Origin: an uncultured Ectothiorhodospiraceae bacterium | GTDB taxonomy: Bacteria; Pseudomonadota; Gammaproteobacteria; UBA9214 | NCBI GenBank assembly: GCA_947258545.1 | Contig: CAMYJI010000008.1 | Coordinates: 16,326 to 80,325, forward strand | Direction of reading: 5' to 3' | DNA: 64,000 bases | Shown: positions 50,066-59,557 of the stretch, piece by piece | Position numbering within the stretch: position 1 is the first letter of the stretch | Layout: each line of letters begins with the position of its first letter | Translations under genes and position numbers: made by a program | The notes under the pieces: generated by a model | Told to the model about the DNA's origin: nothing | Seen by the model: the letters and a program-made list of their open reading frames with translations, nothing else | Databases searched by the model: none

Positions 50066-51976
50066 ATGTTACTGGCGATACGTGAACGCGTGATGGGTGT
50101 TGTCGGCTGGATCCTGCTGGGCCTGCTGGCCATCGCCTTCAGCTTTTTCGGACTGAACTGGTATTTCCAGAGCGATGCACGCATCTACGCGGTAACGGTC
50201 AATGATGTCGATGTGTCAGTGGGCGAGCACCAACGGACTTACCAGCTGTTGAGGGCACGCATGCGGAGCCTGATGGGGGAGGCCTACGACCCGGCGCGTA
50301 TCGATGAAGCTGCGCTGAAACAGAATGCACTCGAACAGCTGATTCGTGAACAGCTGCTGCTGCAGGAGGCCGAGGCCGAGGGATTTCGGGTCAGCAAGCA
50401 GCTGGTCGCGGCACAGATCAATGCGGTCGATGCCTTCAAGGAGGAGGGGGGGTTCTCGAAACAGAAATACGAACAGGCCCTGCGTCTGCAGGGCATGAGC
50501 CCGGAAGAGTTCGAGTGGCGTCTGTCACGCGATCTCACGACCCAGCAGATTAGGGATGGTATCGTGCAAACGGCACAGTCCACCCCTGCTATGCTGGAAG
50601 CGGTCTACCGGCTGCAAGGCCAGCAACGACGCTTCAACTACCTCAAGCTACCTGTAGCACGTTACCTGGACCAGGTACAGCCGAGCGATGATGAAGTGCA
50701 GCAGCATTATGAAGCACACACGTCCGAATTCATGACCCCCGAGCGCATTCGGGTGCAGTACCTGGAAATGAAGGCAGACGAACTCGAGGTCATCGGAGAT
50801 GTGGATGAAGCTGCCCTGCATGCCCTATACGAAGAGCAGTCCGAGCGCTACGTGACCGAGGAGGAGCGCCGTGCACGCCACATCCTGATTCAGGTCGCAG
50901 CGGATGCCGATGATGAAACGATCGCCGCGGCGCGTGCCAGGGCTGAAGCGGCACTGGAGCGCCTGGCGGGCGGGGAGTCTTTCGAGACACTTGCCGGGGA
51001 ATTGTCCGACGACCCGGGCTCGGCGGCTAATGGCGGTGATCTGGGTTTTTTCGGCAAGGGCTTGATGGTACCGGAGTTCGAGTCAGTGGCCTTCGCCCTC
51101 GACAAAGGCGAGCGCAGCGGGATTGTGCGCTCGGCCTTTGGCTTTCACATCATCGAGGTGACCGACATCAAGTCTGAAATCGTCAAGCCGTTCGAGGAGG
51201 TCCGTGATGAACTGGTTGACGAACTGCTTTCCGTGCAGCGTAGTGACCGTTTTTATGACCAGTCCGAGGAGTTGTACAACCTGGCATTCGAGCAACCGGA
51301 CACCCTGGAGGGGGCAGCGCAGGCACTGGGGCTGAAGATCGAGACCAGCGACTGGTTGACCCGCGAGGGTGGTGCGGGTATCGGCGTACATGCCGGGATC
51401 GTTGCCGCGGCGTTTACGGATGACGTCCTGAATAACGGCAATAACAGTGAACCGGTCGAGGTGGCTACTAATCACCTTGTTGTCCTGCGTGTGCTGGACC
51501 ATGAAGCCGCGACAGCCCGTCCGCTTGACAGCGTCAGGGACGAAGTCATGGCGAAAGTACGAGATGAAAGTGCGCGCGCCCTGGCCCGGACACGGGGCGA
51601 GTCCTTGCTGGCTAGCCTGAAATCCGGCACCCCATTGGGCGAGATCGCCACTGCCGAGTCACTCGAATTGAAGGAATCCGGGTTCATCGACCGGCGTGCT
51701 GCACAACCCGAGCGGGCACTGATCCACGAGGCCTTTCTGATGCAACGACCCGACGCCGGGCAGGCCTCTGTCACAGGCATCGTGCTGGGTTCGGGTGATT
51801 ATGTCCTGCTCGCGCTGGAGGAGGTCAGGGACGGCGACCTGTCGGCCATGACGGACGCGGAGCGCGACCAGGCCAGCCGGGAACTCAGCCGCATCCAGGG
51901 CGTCACCGAGATGGCCGCGGTGCTGGATGAGATACGCAGCAAGGCAACGATCGTGATTCACGACCAGTCGAACTAG
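50066..51976 (+). CDS. ppiD: Periplasmic folding chaperone PpiD
   Basis: 636 aa anchored in the inner membrane by one helix (about residues 11-32, VGWILLGLLAIAFSFFGLNW). A SurA-like N-domain follows, then a PpiC/parvulin domain (about 265-360, with ARHILIQVAADAD and GDLGFFGKGLMVPEFE), then a C-terminal chaperone part. It helps newly exported proteins leave SecYEG. It follows hupB as in related genomes. Confidence 0.95.
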   Translation: MLLAIRERVMGVVGWILLGLLAIAFSFFGLNWYFQSDARIYAVTVNDVDVSVGEHQRTYQLLRARMRSLMGEAYDPARIDEAALKQNALEQLIREQLLLQEAEAEGFRVSKQLVAAQINAVDAFKEEGGFSKQKYEQALRLQGMSPEEFEWRLSRDLTTQQIRDGIVQTAQSTPAMLEAVYRLQGQQRRFNYLKLPVARYLDQVQPSDDEVQQHYEAHTSEFMTPERIRVQYLEMKADELEVIGDVDEAALHALYEEQSERYVTEEERRARHILIQVAADADDETIAAARARAEAALERLAGGESFETLAGELSDDPGSAANGGDLGFFGKGLMVPEFESVAFALDKGERSGIVRSAFGFHIIEVTDIKSEIVKPFEEVRDELVDELLSVQRSDRFYDQSEELYNLAFEQPDTLEGAAQALGLKIETSDWLTREGGAGIGVHAGIVAAAFTDDVLNNGNNSEPVEVATNHLVVLRVLDHEAATARPLDSVRDEVMAKVRDESARALARTRGESLLASLKSGTPLGEIATAESLELKESGFIDRRAAQPERALIHEAFLMQRPDAGQASVTGIVLGSGDYVLLALEEVRDGDLSAMTDAERDQASRELSRIQGVTEMAAVLDEIRSKATIVIHDQSN

Positions 51977-52052
51977 GCACGCTTGGTCCCGGTTTCTTCA
52001 TCAACGGTAGCGAATTGAACTGAAACTCCACTGGCAAATTCTGATTGCCCTG

Positions 52053-53303
52053 GTGCTGGCCGTAATAGCAGGCCAGTTGACCGGTATGGAAACCAGCCTG
52101 TTCGGTTTGCGTTTCTACGACATCTACGAATTTCTGGGCACCCTGTTTCTCAATGCCCTGAAGATGCTGATCGTCCCGCTGATTGTTTCCTCCATTATCA
52201 CCGGCGTTGCCGGTGTCGGTACCAGTGGTGCCATGGGTCGTCTGGGTGGCAAGACCCTGCTGTACTACATGACCACTAGCCTGTTTGCGATCCTGGTCGG
52301 TCTGTTCCTGGTTAATCTGGTTTCGCCGGGGATCGTGAACGGCGAGCCGGCAACTGAGATCCTTGCCCTGTCCGACGAGGGCGCTGACGTCGCGGCCCGG
52401 GTGGAGGGTCGAGGTGTGGGTGACGTGATCGAGATCTTCCTGCGGATGGTCCCCACTAATATTGTTGCCGCCGCAGCCGAGGGGCAGATGCTGGGACTGA
52501 TCTTCTTCAGTCTGTTATTCGGTTACTTCATGACACGCATCGATGCGGCCCTCGCCAAGCCGATGCAGGACTTCTGGCAGGGCGTGTTTGCCGTCATGAT
52601 GCAGATCACAGAGTGGGTGATGCTGTTCGCCCCGATCGGGGTATTTGCACTGGTGGCCAAGGTGGTGGCCTCCACCGGGTTTGCGGCCTTTGCACCCCTG
52701 CTGGCCTTCTTCCTGACGGTGCTGGCCGCGCTGGGCGTACATTTCCTGGTGGTATTGCCGCTGCTGCTCTGGTTCATCGGCCGGGTCAATCCGCTGCGCC
52801 ACTACCAGGCCATGGCGCCGGCCCTGCTGACTGCGTTCTCGACTGCCTCTTCGTCGGCCACACTGCCGGTCAGCATGGATTGCGTGGAAAGGCGCGCCGG
52901 TGTCTCGAACCGCACAAGCAGTTTCGTGCTGCCACTGGGCGCGACCGTGAACATGGATGGCACGGCCTTGTACGAGTGTGTTGCCGCCATGTTCATCGCC
53001 CAGGCCTACGGGCTCGATCTCGGTTTTGCGGAGCAGTTCACCGTGGTGCTGGTGGCCCTGCTGACCTCGATCGGCGTGGCGGGGATACCGGCGGCCAGCC
53101 TGGTGGCCATCACGATCATCCTGACCGCCATCGGTCTACCGGTCGAGGCAGTGGGCCTGATCCTGGCGGTCGACCGGGTGCTGGACATGTGCCGCACCAG
53201 TGTGAATATATTCAGCGACTCCTGCGGCGCGGTGCTGATCGGCCGGCTCGAGGGCGAGACCGGTATCCTCGAAAAGCCGGCCAGTGGGGCTGGTACGCCC
53301 TAG
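52053..53303 (+). CDS. Dicarboxylate/amino acid:cation symporter (DAACS family)
   Basis: About 416 aa from GTG 52053, with eight or so membrane segments plus re-entrant loops. The serine-rich motif [18 protein letters not shown] and the cation/substrate motif [19 protein letters not shown] are typical of GltP/DctA proteins. The true N-terminus is probably 11 codons earlier ([13 protein letters not shown], usual for the family), but that would need the CTG at 52020 as start. Substrate (glutamate, aspartate or dicarboxylate) cannot be told. It converges with fabI, their stop codons overlapping by two bases. Confidence 0.9.
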   Translation: MLAVIAGQLTGMETSLFGLRFYDIYEFLGTLFLNALKMLIVPLIVSSIITGVAGVGTSGAMGRLGGKTLLYYMTTSLFAILVGLFLVNLVSPGIVNGEPATEILALSDEGADVAARVEGRGVGDVIEIFLRMVPTNIVAAAAEGQMLGLIFFSLLFGYFMTRIDAALAKPMQDFWQGVFAVMMQITEWVMLFAPIGVFALVAKVVASTGFAAFAPLLAFFLTVLAALGVHFLVVLPLLLWFIGRVNPLRHYQAMAPALLTAFSTASSSATLPVSMDCVERRAGVSNRTSSFVLPLGATVNMDGTALYECVAAMFIAQAYGLDLGFAEQFTVVLVALLTSIGVAGIPAASLVAITIILTAIGLPVEAVGLILAVDRVLDMCRTSVNIFSDSCGAVLIGRLEGETGILEKPASGAGTP

Positions 53304-54085
53304 CCCATGGGTCCCATGCCAACGGTATTGAAGCCCGCATCCACATAGGTGATCTCGCCGGTAATCCCGGCGGCCAGGTCCGAGCACAAAAAGGCGGCGG
53401 CATTACCGACATCCTCGATGGTGACGTTGCGACGCAACGGCGCAGTCCTGGCAAACTGGTCCAGCATCTTGCGGAAGTTGCTGATGCCGGAGGCGGCCAG
53501 GGTGCGAATCGGGCCTGCCGAGATGCCGTTCACCCGGATCCCGTGCGGTCCCAGGCTTTCCGCCATGTAACGGATATTCGCTTCCAGGCTGGCCTTTGCA
53601 ACCCCCATGACGTTGTAGTTGGGTATCGTCTGTACGGCGCCCAGGTAGCTCAATGCCAGAAGTGCGCCATTGCGGCCCTCCATCATGGACCGGCCGGCCC
53701 TGGCCAGGGCGGTGAAGCTATAGGAGCTGATGTCATGGGCGATGCTGAAGCCTTCGCGGGTCACACAGTCGATGTAATCGCCGTCCAGCTGGCCGGCAGG
53801 TGCAAACGCCACCGAGTGCACAATGATGTCCAGGCCGTCCCAGTGCTTGCCCAGTGCCGCGAAGACCGCCTCGATCTGGTCGTCGCTGCTGACGTCGCAG
53901 GGGAGGGTGATCTCCGAATCGCATTCGGCCGCCATCTTCACGACCCGGCTGCCCAGTTTTTCGTTTTGATAGGTGAAGGCCAGTTCGGCACCTTCCCGGT
54001 GCATGGCCTGGGCAATCCCCCAGGCGATGGATCGGTTGCTGGCCAGGCCAACGATCAGGGCGCGCTTGCCACTCATAAATCCCAT
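53300..54085 (-). CDS. fabI: Enoyl-[acyl-carrier-protein] reductase (NADH)
   Basis: Last step of the fatty acid elongation cycle. The product is 261 aa from ATG 54085 ([26 protein letters not shown]); an in-frame start at 54136 adds residues unlike the family. The catalytic Tyr-x6-Lys is in [16 protein letters not shown] (about 155-163). Its target residues are those hit by triclosan-type inhibitors. Position after ppiD and before the peptide ABC transporter matches Pseudomonas. Confidence 0.97.
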   Translation of the reverse strand: MGFMSGKRALIVGLASNRSIAWGIAQAMHREGAELAFTYQNEKLGSRVVKMAAECDSEITLPCDVSSDDQIEAVFAALGKHWDGLDIIVHSVAFAPAGQLDGDYIDCVTREGFSIAHDISSYSFTALARAGRSMMEGRNGALLALSYLGAVQTIPNYNVMGVAKASLEANIRYMAESLGPHGIRVNGISAGPIRTLAASGISNFRKMLDQFARTAPLRRNVTIEDVGNAAAFLCSDLAAGITGEITYVDAGFNTVGMGPMG

Positions 54086-54340
54086 AACGGTTCCTTGCAC
54101 TCTCTTGTTTGTTGCGATGATATCAGTTCCCGCCAAGATCTCGGGCGGGCGCCGGATATGAAGCCGCTAAGGTACCGGAAAACGGTGATTACGGAAAGCA
54201 TTCCGATGCCGTCACCGGGGTATGAAAGCCGGCATGACGCCCGATATAATGGTCCGTCATGCAGAATCACACCCCACAGATGATCCAGGGCATAGATTTC
54301 GGTTGCAGCGGCCGTGACAAGGGATGGATGTGTCGCTGAT
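54086..54340. other. Intergenic region upstream of fabI
   Basis: About 255 bases between the fabI start and a MITE-like element. It should hold the fabI promoter, but I could not pick one out. A 25-codon frame (54259-54336, MQNHTPQMIQGIDFG) ends just before the element. It is too short to call a gene and may be the stub of something the element disrupted. Confidence 0.4.
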
Positions 54341-54736
54341 TAGCCCGCGTTTCTCACCGGGCGGCGACAAAGCTATTCAGGGGACTGAGTTAATGAATAG
54401 AGTGAATTTCAGGAAGAAGGCAGTGTGTCATCTGGCATTGCCTATCCCGGCCATGGCTGGTTCTCGCGCGACCGGACTTGCGATGTACAGGGCAAGGCTG
54501 CGAAGAGGCCTTGTACATCAAGTGCCGCGGGAGGCAGGACGACATACAGGAAAGTATAAGTGGTCGCTCTCGCGCATCCCTGTGCTTCGCGACACTCGGA
54601 CTTCCTGTCCATCGTCGCGCGAGGGCACGACTGCAGGGATGCAGGAGGTAGAGCAATGCAGGAGCAATTGCCGAGGAGCCCGAAGCGACCGCCGGGAGCG
54701 ACCAGGATCCGGGATCCCGGTGAGAAATGCAGGCTA
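54341..54736 (+). mobile_element. MITE-like element, copy F (longest form)
   Basis: A 396-bp element with ends GCCCGCGTTTCTCACCGGG and CCCGGTGAGAAATGCAGGC, flanked by TA. The first 120 bases match copies A and B. It shares with B the module holding GATGTACAGGGCAAGG and its complement, and then has about 150 further bases (CATACAGGAAAGTATAAGTG to GAGGAGCCCGAAGC) seen nowhere else in the window. It is the one full copy not touching a stop codon. It lies upstream of the ABC transporter operon, and its terminal repeat contains an ATG in frame with the first gene. Confidence 0.85.
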
Positions 54737-54771
54737 GCTGCCCTGACAACAGGCGCGCACAGCTGGACCGA

Positions 54772-56931
54772 GTGTCACGTATGATCCTGTTGACGGCGCT
54801 GCTGGCCGTTAGTGCCTGCAGCGACGAACCCTGGAACCGGCCGTACCCGGCCGCAGGGGCGCGCGAGAATATCCTTTATTCCTCGTTCCAGGAGCGTCCC
54901 AACCACCTCGATCCGGTGCAGTCCTACAGTTCCAATGAGGTGGCTTTCACCGGGCAGATCTACGAGCCACCGTTGCAGTATCACTACCTGAATCGCCCCT
55001 ATGAATTGATCCCGCTGGCGGTCACCAGGGTCCCGGAACCGTATTATCTCGATGCGCAGGGCAGGCGGATCGGCCCGGACGCCGATACGGCAGACATCGC
55101 CTACAGCGTCTACGACATCAATATCCAGTCGGGAATTCGCTATCAGCCACACCCGGCATTCGCGCGCGACGCGGAGGGCAATGATCGATATTATCCACTC
55201 AACGCACGCGACCTGGAGGATGTCTACACCCTCGGTGATTTTACCGAGACCGGCAGCCGTGAACTGGTGGCGGCTGATTACGTCTACCAGATAAAACGCC
55301 TGGCCCATCCGCGCCTGCATTCACCGATACTGGGACTGATGAGTGACTACATTGTCGGTCTCGCAGATTACGTCGACACCCTGGAGCAGGCGGCCGCCGC
55401 CATGCCAGCACAGGGATTCATAGACCTGCGCGAGTATCCGCTGGAAGGCGTGACGGTCATCGACCGCTATACCTACCGGATTCGGATTCACGGCAAGTAC
55501 CCGCAGTTGCTGTACTGGCTGGCCATGCCATTCTTTTCACCGGTGCCCTGGGAGGCGGAGCGTTTCTACAGCCAGCCGGGTATGAAAGAGCGCAATATCA
55601 CTCTGGACTGGTACCCGGTCGGCACCGGTCCGTACATGCTCACGGTAAACAATCCCAATCGCCAGATGATCATGGTGCGCAATCCCAACTTTCACGGCGA
55701 GACCTACCCGGCAGAGGGTGAACCGGGCGATACCGAGGCCGGTCTGCTGGCGGATGCCGGCAAATCCCTGCCGTTTATTGACCGGGTAATCTACAGTCTC
55801 GAGAAGGAGGATATCCCCTACTGGAACAAGTTCCTGCAGGGTTACTACGACACCTCCGGGATCAGCTCCGACAGTTTCGACCAAGCCATCAGCGTGGGTG
55901 CCTCCGGCGAGGTGTCGCTGACCGATGCCATGCTCGACAAGGGGATCGAGCTGAGGACCGCAGTCTCCACCTCGATCTTCTACACCGGTTTCAACATGCT
56001 CGACTCCGTGGTCGGCGGGTCCGGTGAACGGGCCCGCAAGCTGCGCCAGGCGATATCCATCGCCGTCGACTTCGAGGAATACATTTCCATCTTCCTCAAC
56101 GGCCGCGGCATCCCGGCACAGGGCGTCATCCCGCCGGGCATCTTCGGCTTTGTGGAAGGGGATGCCGGCATCAACAGCTATGTCTATGACGTGACCGCCA
56201 ATGAACCGCAACGCAAGCCCATCGAGCTTGCCCGGCGCCTGCTGGCCGAGGCCGGTTACCCGGAGGGCCGGGACATCGAGACCGGCAAGCCGCTGGTACT
56301 GTACTTCGATACCACGGCCACCGGTCCGGACGACAAGGCACGCCTCGACTGGCTGCACAAGCAATTTGCAAAACTGAACATCCAGCTGGTGGTGCGCGGG
56401 ACAGACTACAATCGCTTCCAGGAAAAGATGCTGAAGGGCACGTCGCAGATCTTCCAGTGGGGCTGGAATGCCGACTACCCCGACCCCGAGAATTTCCTGT
56501 TCCTGCTGTATGGTCCGCAGGGCAAGGTCGAGCACCAGGGCGAGAACGCCGCCAACTACCACAACGAGGAATTCGACCGCCTGTTCGAGCAAATGAAGAA
56601 CATGGACAACGGCCCGCAGCGCCAGACGATCATCGACCGCATGATGGCGATTGCGCGCCATGACGCGCCCTGGCTGTGGGGTTACCACCCCAAGCAGTTC
56701 AGTCTCGCGCACGCCTGGTACAGAAATGCCAAACCCAATTTGATGGCCAATAATGCGCTCAAGTACCGGCGTATCGATCCTGGGCAAAGGGCCGATCTGC
56801 AGGCCGCCTGGAACCGGCCGGTACGCTGGCCGATTGCCCTGCTGCTGGGGCTGGTGTTACTGGTGGTGCTGCCGGCCTTCTTCAGTTACCGCAACAGGCA
56901 GCGCCAGCCTGCCTACACGCTGGATCACTGA
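54772..56931 (+). CDS. ABC transporter substrate-binding lipoprotein, peptide family 5
   Basis: About 719 aa. The chosen start is GTG 54772 (MSRMILLTALLAVSACSDEP), giving a signal with lipobox AVSAC; ATG 54781 lacks the Arg, and ATG 54727 lies inside the MITE. SBP family 5 features include YSSFQERPNHLDPVQSY, NPNFHGETYP and WGWNADYPDPENFLFLLYGP. Unusually a C-terminal membrane helix follows (about residues 689-708). It resembles the binding proteins of the YejA/Npp-type system next to fabI in Pseudomonas, so the cargo is probably a peptide or peptide-like compound. Confidence 0.88.
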   Translation: MSRMILLTALLAVSACSDEPWNRPYPAAGARENILYSSFQERPNHLDPVQSYSSNEVAFTGQIYEPPLQYHYLNRPYELIPLAVTRVPEPYYLDAQGRRIGPDADTADIAYSVYDINIQSGIRYQPHPAFARDAEGNDRYYPLNARDLEDVYTLGDFTETGSRELVAADYVYQIKRLAHPRLHSPILGLMSDYIVGLADYVDTLEQAAAAMPAQGFIDLREYPLEGVTVIDRYTYRIRIHGKYPQLLYWLAMPFFSPVPWEAERFYSQPGMKERNITLDWYPVGTGPYMLTVNNPNRQMIMVRNPNFHGETYPAEGEPGDTEAGLLADAGKSLPFIDRVIYSLEKEDIPYWNKFLQGYYDTSGISSDSFDQAISVGASGEVSLTDAMLDKGIELRTAVSTSIFYTGFNMLDSVVGGSGERARKLRQAISIAVDFEEYISIFLNGRGIPAQGVIPPGIFGFVEGDAGINSYVYDVTANEPQRKPIELARRLLAEAGYPEGRDIETGKPLVLYFDTTATGPDDKARLDWLHKQFAKLNIQLVVRGTDYNRFQEKMLKGTSQIFQWGWNADYPDPENFLFLLYGPQGKVEHQGENAANYHNEEFDRLFEQMKNMDNGPQRQTIIDRMMAIARHDAPWLWGYHPKQFSLAHAWYRNAKPNLMANNALKYRRIDPGQRADLQAAWNRPVRWPIALLLGLVLLVVLPAFFSYRNRQRQPAYTLDH

Positions 56932-57908
56932 TGTTTGCCTACATCGTCAGGCGCGTGGCCTATGCCATCCCGATCCTGATCGGTGTGAACCTGCTCACCT
57001 TTTACCTGTTTTTCGTGGTCAATTCTCCGGATGACATGGCGCGCCTGCACCTGGGCGTCAAGCGCGTCACGCCCGAGGCCATCGACAAGTGGAAGGCCGA
57101 GCGCGGCTACGACAAGCCGCTGCTCTACAACGAGGCTGTAGGTGGCCCGGCAAGACTGACCCATACCATTTTTTTCGAAAAGTCGGTGAAACTGTTCGGC
57201 TTCGACTTCGGTTATTCGGATGACGGTCGCGACATCAGTCATGACATCCTGCAGCGCATGAAACCGAGCCTGGCGATCGCCATACCGACCTTGCTGGTGG
57301 GCCTGCTCATCAACATCACCTTCGCCATGCTGATGGCCTTTTTTCGCGGGACCTATGTCGACGTCTCCGGGGTGATCCTGTGCGTGGTACTGATGTCCAT
57401 CTCGGCGATGTTCTACATCATCGGCGGGCAGTTCCTGCTGGGGAAACTGCTGCGCCTGATGCCGATCTCGGGCTATGACACCGGCCTGGACGCACTCAAG
57501 TTCCTGGTGCTGCCCGTGGTGATCGGCGCCATCAGCGGGATCGGTGCCGGCTCGCGCATGTACCGTTCGTTCTTCCTGGAGGAGGCGAACAAGGACTTCG
57601 TGCGCACGGCGCGCGCCAAGGGCCTGAACGAGTCCCTGGTGCTGTTCCGCCATGTGTTGAAGAACGCCATGATTCCCATCGTCACCGGTGTGGTGGTGGT
57701 GCTGCCGGTCCTGTTCATGGGCAGCCTGTTGCTGGAATCCTTTTTCGCAATCCCGGGGCTCGGCAGCTATACCATCGATGCCATCAACCGCCAGGACTTT
57801 GCCATTGTGCGTGCCATGGTGTTTCTCGGCTCGGTGCTTTATATCCTCGGGCTGATCCTGGTCGATATCACCTACACAATAGTGGACCCACGGGTGCGGC
57901 TGTCATGA
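56931..57908 (+). CDS. Peptide ABC transporter permease, DppB/YejB type
   Basis: 325-aa inner-membrane subunit with about six helices. The ATG overlaps the binding-protein stop (TGATG). It begins MFAYIVRRVAYAIPILIGVN, as usual for this group. The EAA loop that docks on the ATPase is visible as FVRTARAKGLNESLVLFRHVLKNAM (about residues 223-247). It overlaps the next permease gene by 4 bases. Confidence 0.92.
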   Translation: MFAYIVRRVAYAIPILIGVNLLTFYLFFVVNSPDDMARLHLGVKRVTPEAIDKWKAERGYDKPLLYNEAVGGPARLTHTIFFEKSVKLFGFDFGYSDDGRDISHDILQRMKPSLAIAIPTLLVGLLINITFAMLMAFFRGTYVDVSGVILCVVLMSISAMFYIIGGQFLLGKLLRLMPISGYDTGLDALKFLVLPVVIGAISGIGAGSRMYRSFFLEEANKDFVRTARAKGLNESLVLFRHVLKNAMIPIVTGVVVVLPVLFMGSLLLESFFAIPGLGSYTIDAINRQDFAIVRAMVFLGSVLYILGLILVDITYTIVDPRVRLS

Positions 57909-59184
57909 TCATGCCCGTCATCCTGTGGACCGATGCCCTGGTGTTTCTGCTGGTGGCGGTGGTGCTGTCCTTCATCCTCTACGCCCGCGGCAAGCCGCAT
58001 CTGCGTGCCCCCTGGCGCCACGTGTTGGGCAGCCGCATGGCGTCCGCCTCTATCGTCATCCTGCTGGCCTATGTGGTCATCGGCCTGCTGGACTCGCTGC
58101 ATTACCGCGCGGCACTGGAAAAAACCAGTGACACAGACGAAGTGCACTACGGTGTCGAGGTCTTGAGTGTGCTCGACCACCTGCTGGGTCCGCTGCGTAC
58201 CCGCACGGAAAAGACCTATTCCTCTCCCTTTGCCACACACCTGTATACCCGGGAAACCGTCCAGCACCCCGATGGCAGTCAGACCCGCGAGTACCCGCGC
58301 CTGACCTACGGCGGTCGCCACCTGGCCGACCCCAATGCGGATTTCGCGGACGATGTCCTGGTGCGCATCGCCACGGCGGGCCTGCAGGCGGCATTGCTGT
58401 GCAGCCTGATACTGGTGCTGCTTGGGATATGGCAGGCACGCCGTTCACGATGCAGCGTCGGCGTCGCACTGCGCGATATCCTGGCGCGGCGTACCCGGAT
58501 TCCGCTGCTGGTCATCTGGTTGACCCTGGGCATGCTGGTATTGCTGTTCTTCCTGGCACTCAACCTGTCCACGGCCTACCACGTCTTCGGTACCGACAAA
58601 GTCGGGCAGGACGTGTTCTACCAGACCCTGAAAAGCATCCGCACCGGTCTGGTGATCGGCACGCTGACGACCCTGGTGATGCTGCCGTTTGCCATCCTGA
58701 TGGGGATACTCGCCGGTTATGCGCGCGGCTGGATCGACGACCTGATCCAGTACATCTACTTTGTATTATTCTTGGTATTACCAGCTGGACCGGGCTCTGC
58801 CGGTTGTTGCGTGGCGAGTCGCTGAAGCTGCGGGAGTCGGAATACATCAAGGCGGCGGTGGCACTCGGCGTCTCGCACACCAAGGTCATCAGCAAACACA
58901 TCCTCCCCAATGTCATGCACATCGTGCTGATCACGGTGGTGCTCGATTTCAGCGGCCTGGTCCTGGCGGAGGCGGTGCTGTCCTACGTAGGCGTCGGTGT
59001 CGATCCGACCATGAACAGCTGGGGTAACATGATCAACAGCGCGCGCCTGGAGATGGCGCGTGAACCGGTAGTGTGGTGGTCGCTGTTGTCTGCGTTCCTG
59101 TTCATGTTCACCCTGGTGCTGGCAGCGAACCTGTTTTCCGATGCCGTGCGCGATGCCTTCGACCCGCGTCTGCGCCAGCGCTGA
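57905..59184 (+). pseudogene. Peptide ABC transporter permease, DppC/YejE type, broken by internal deletion and frameshift
   Basis: The first frame (57905 to about 58758) gives a normal permease start and reaches GWIDDLIQYIY, then runs into an out-of-frame tail and a stop at 58825. The second half continues in another frame from about 58758: CIILGITSWTGLCRLLRGES, the EAA loop EYIKAAVALGVSHTKVISKH and VLSYVGVGVDPTMNSWGNM, to the stop at 59184. Relatives have some 40-45 residues between the halves, including a helix. So about 130 bases appear lost, not in a multiple of three. Either a real mutation or an assembly error. Confidence 0.85.
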
Positions 59185-59204
59185 CTGGTAAACACAAGAT
59201 TATC

Positions 59205-59331
59205 ACCGCAGAGACGCAGAGGACGCGGAGTAAAATAAATGCATTCCAAGTACACAGCGGCACATGAGATCTGTGAAGTAAATTGTTTGTTAACAATCAT
59301 AATTTCTCTGCATTCTCCGCGTCTCTGCGGT
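59205..59331. repeat. MITE-like inverted repeat, tandem copy 1
   Basis: 127 bp with ends ACCGCAGAGACGCAGAGGAC and the complement of CTCCGCGTCTCTGCGGT. The interior is AT-rich and non-coding. It is followed by AGATTTTTT...GATTAGTTGAGTGAC, which also follows copy 2, so the repeat unit is about 189 bp. Ends of this kind (CCGCAGAGACGCAGAG) are scattered widely through bacterial genomes. It sits between the broken permease and the ATPase gene. Confidence 0.8.
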
Positions 59332-59393
59332 AGATTTTTTGATTAGTTGAGTGACCAGGCTGACAGTTGAACACATCAACATTACCGCAGAGG

Positions 59394-59520
59394 CGTAGAG
59401 GACGCGGAGTAAACACTAATGCACAAACAATACATTCCGGCACATGAGTTCGCTGTAATAAATAGTGCATTGTTTTATACAAATATTTTTTACTCTCTGC
59501 GTCCTTTGCGTCTCTGCGGT
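59394..59520. repeat. MITE-like inverted repeat, tandem copy 2
   Basis: Also exactly 127 bp, starting 189 bases after copy 1. Ends are ACCGCAGAGGCGTAGAGGAC and the complement of CCTTTGCGTCTCTGCGGT. The interior has diverged a good deal, but the shared CACATGAG and the flanks (GATTATTTGAGTAAC) show a tandem duplication of the whole unit. It ends 37 bases before the ATPase start. Confidence 0.8.
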
Positions 59521-59557
59521 AGATTTTTATATTTTATTGATTATTTGAGTAACTGAA

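Noticed and set aside
52613..54283. 556-codon plus-strand frame across the symporter and fabI
   Set aside because: It lies out of frame with the symporter and antisense to fabI, both clear genes; the composition is low-complexity Gly/Arg/His.
55537..56787. 416-codon minus-strand frame in the ABC binding-protein gene
   Set aside because: Antisense shadow of a clear family 5 binding protein.
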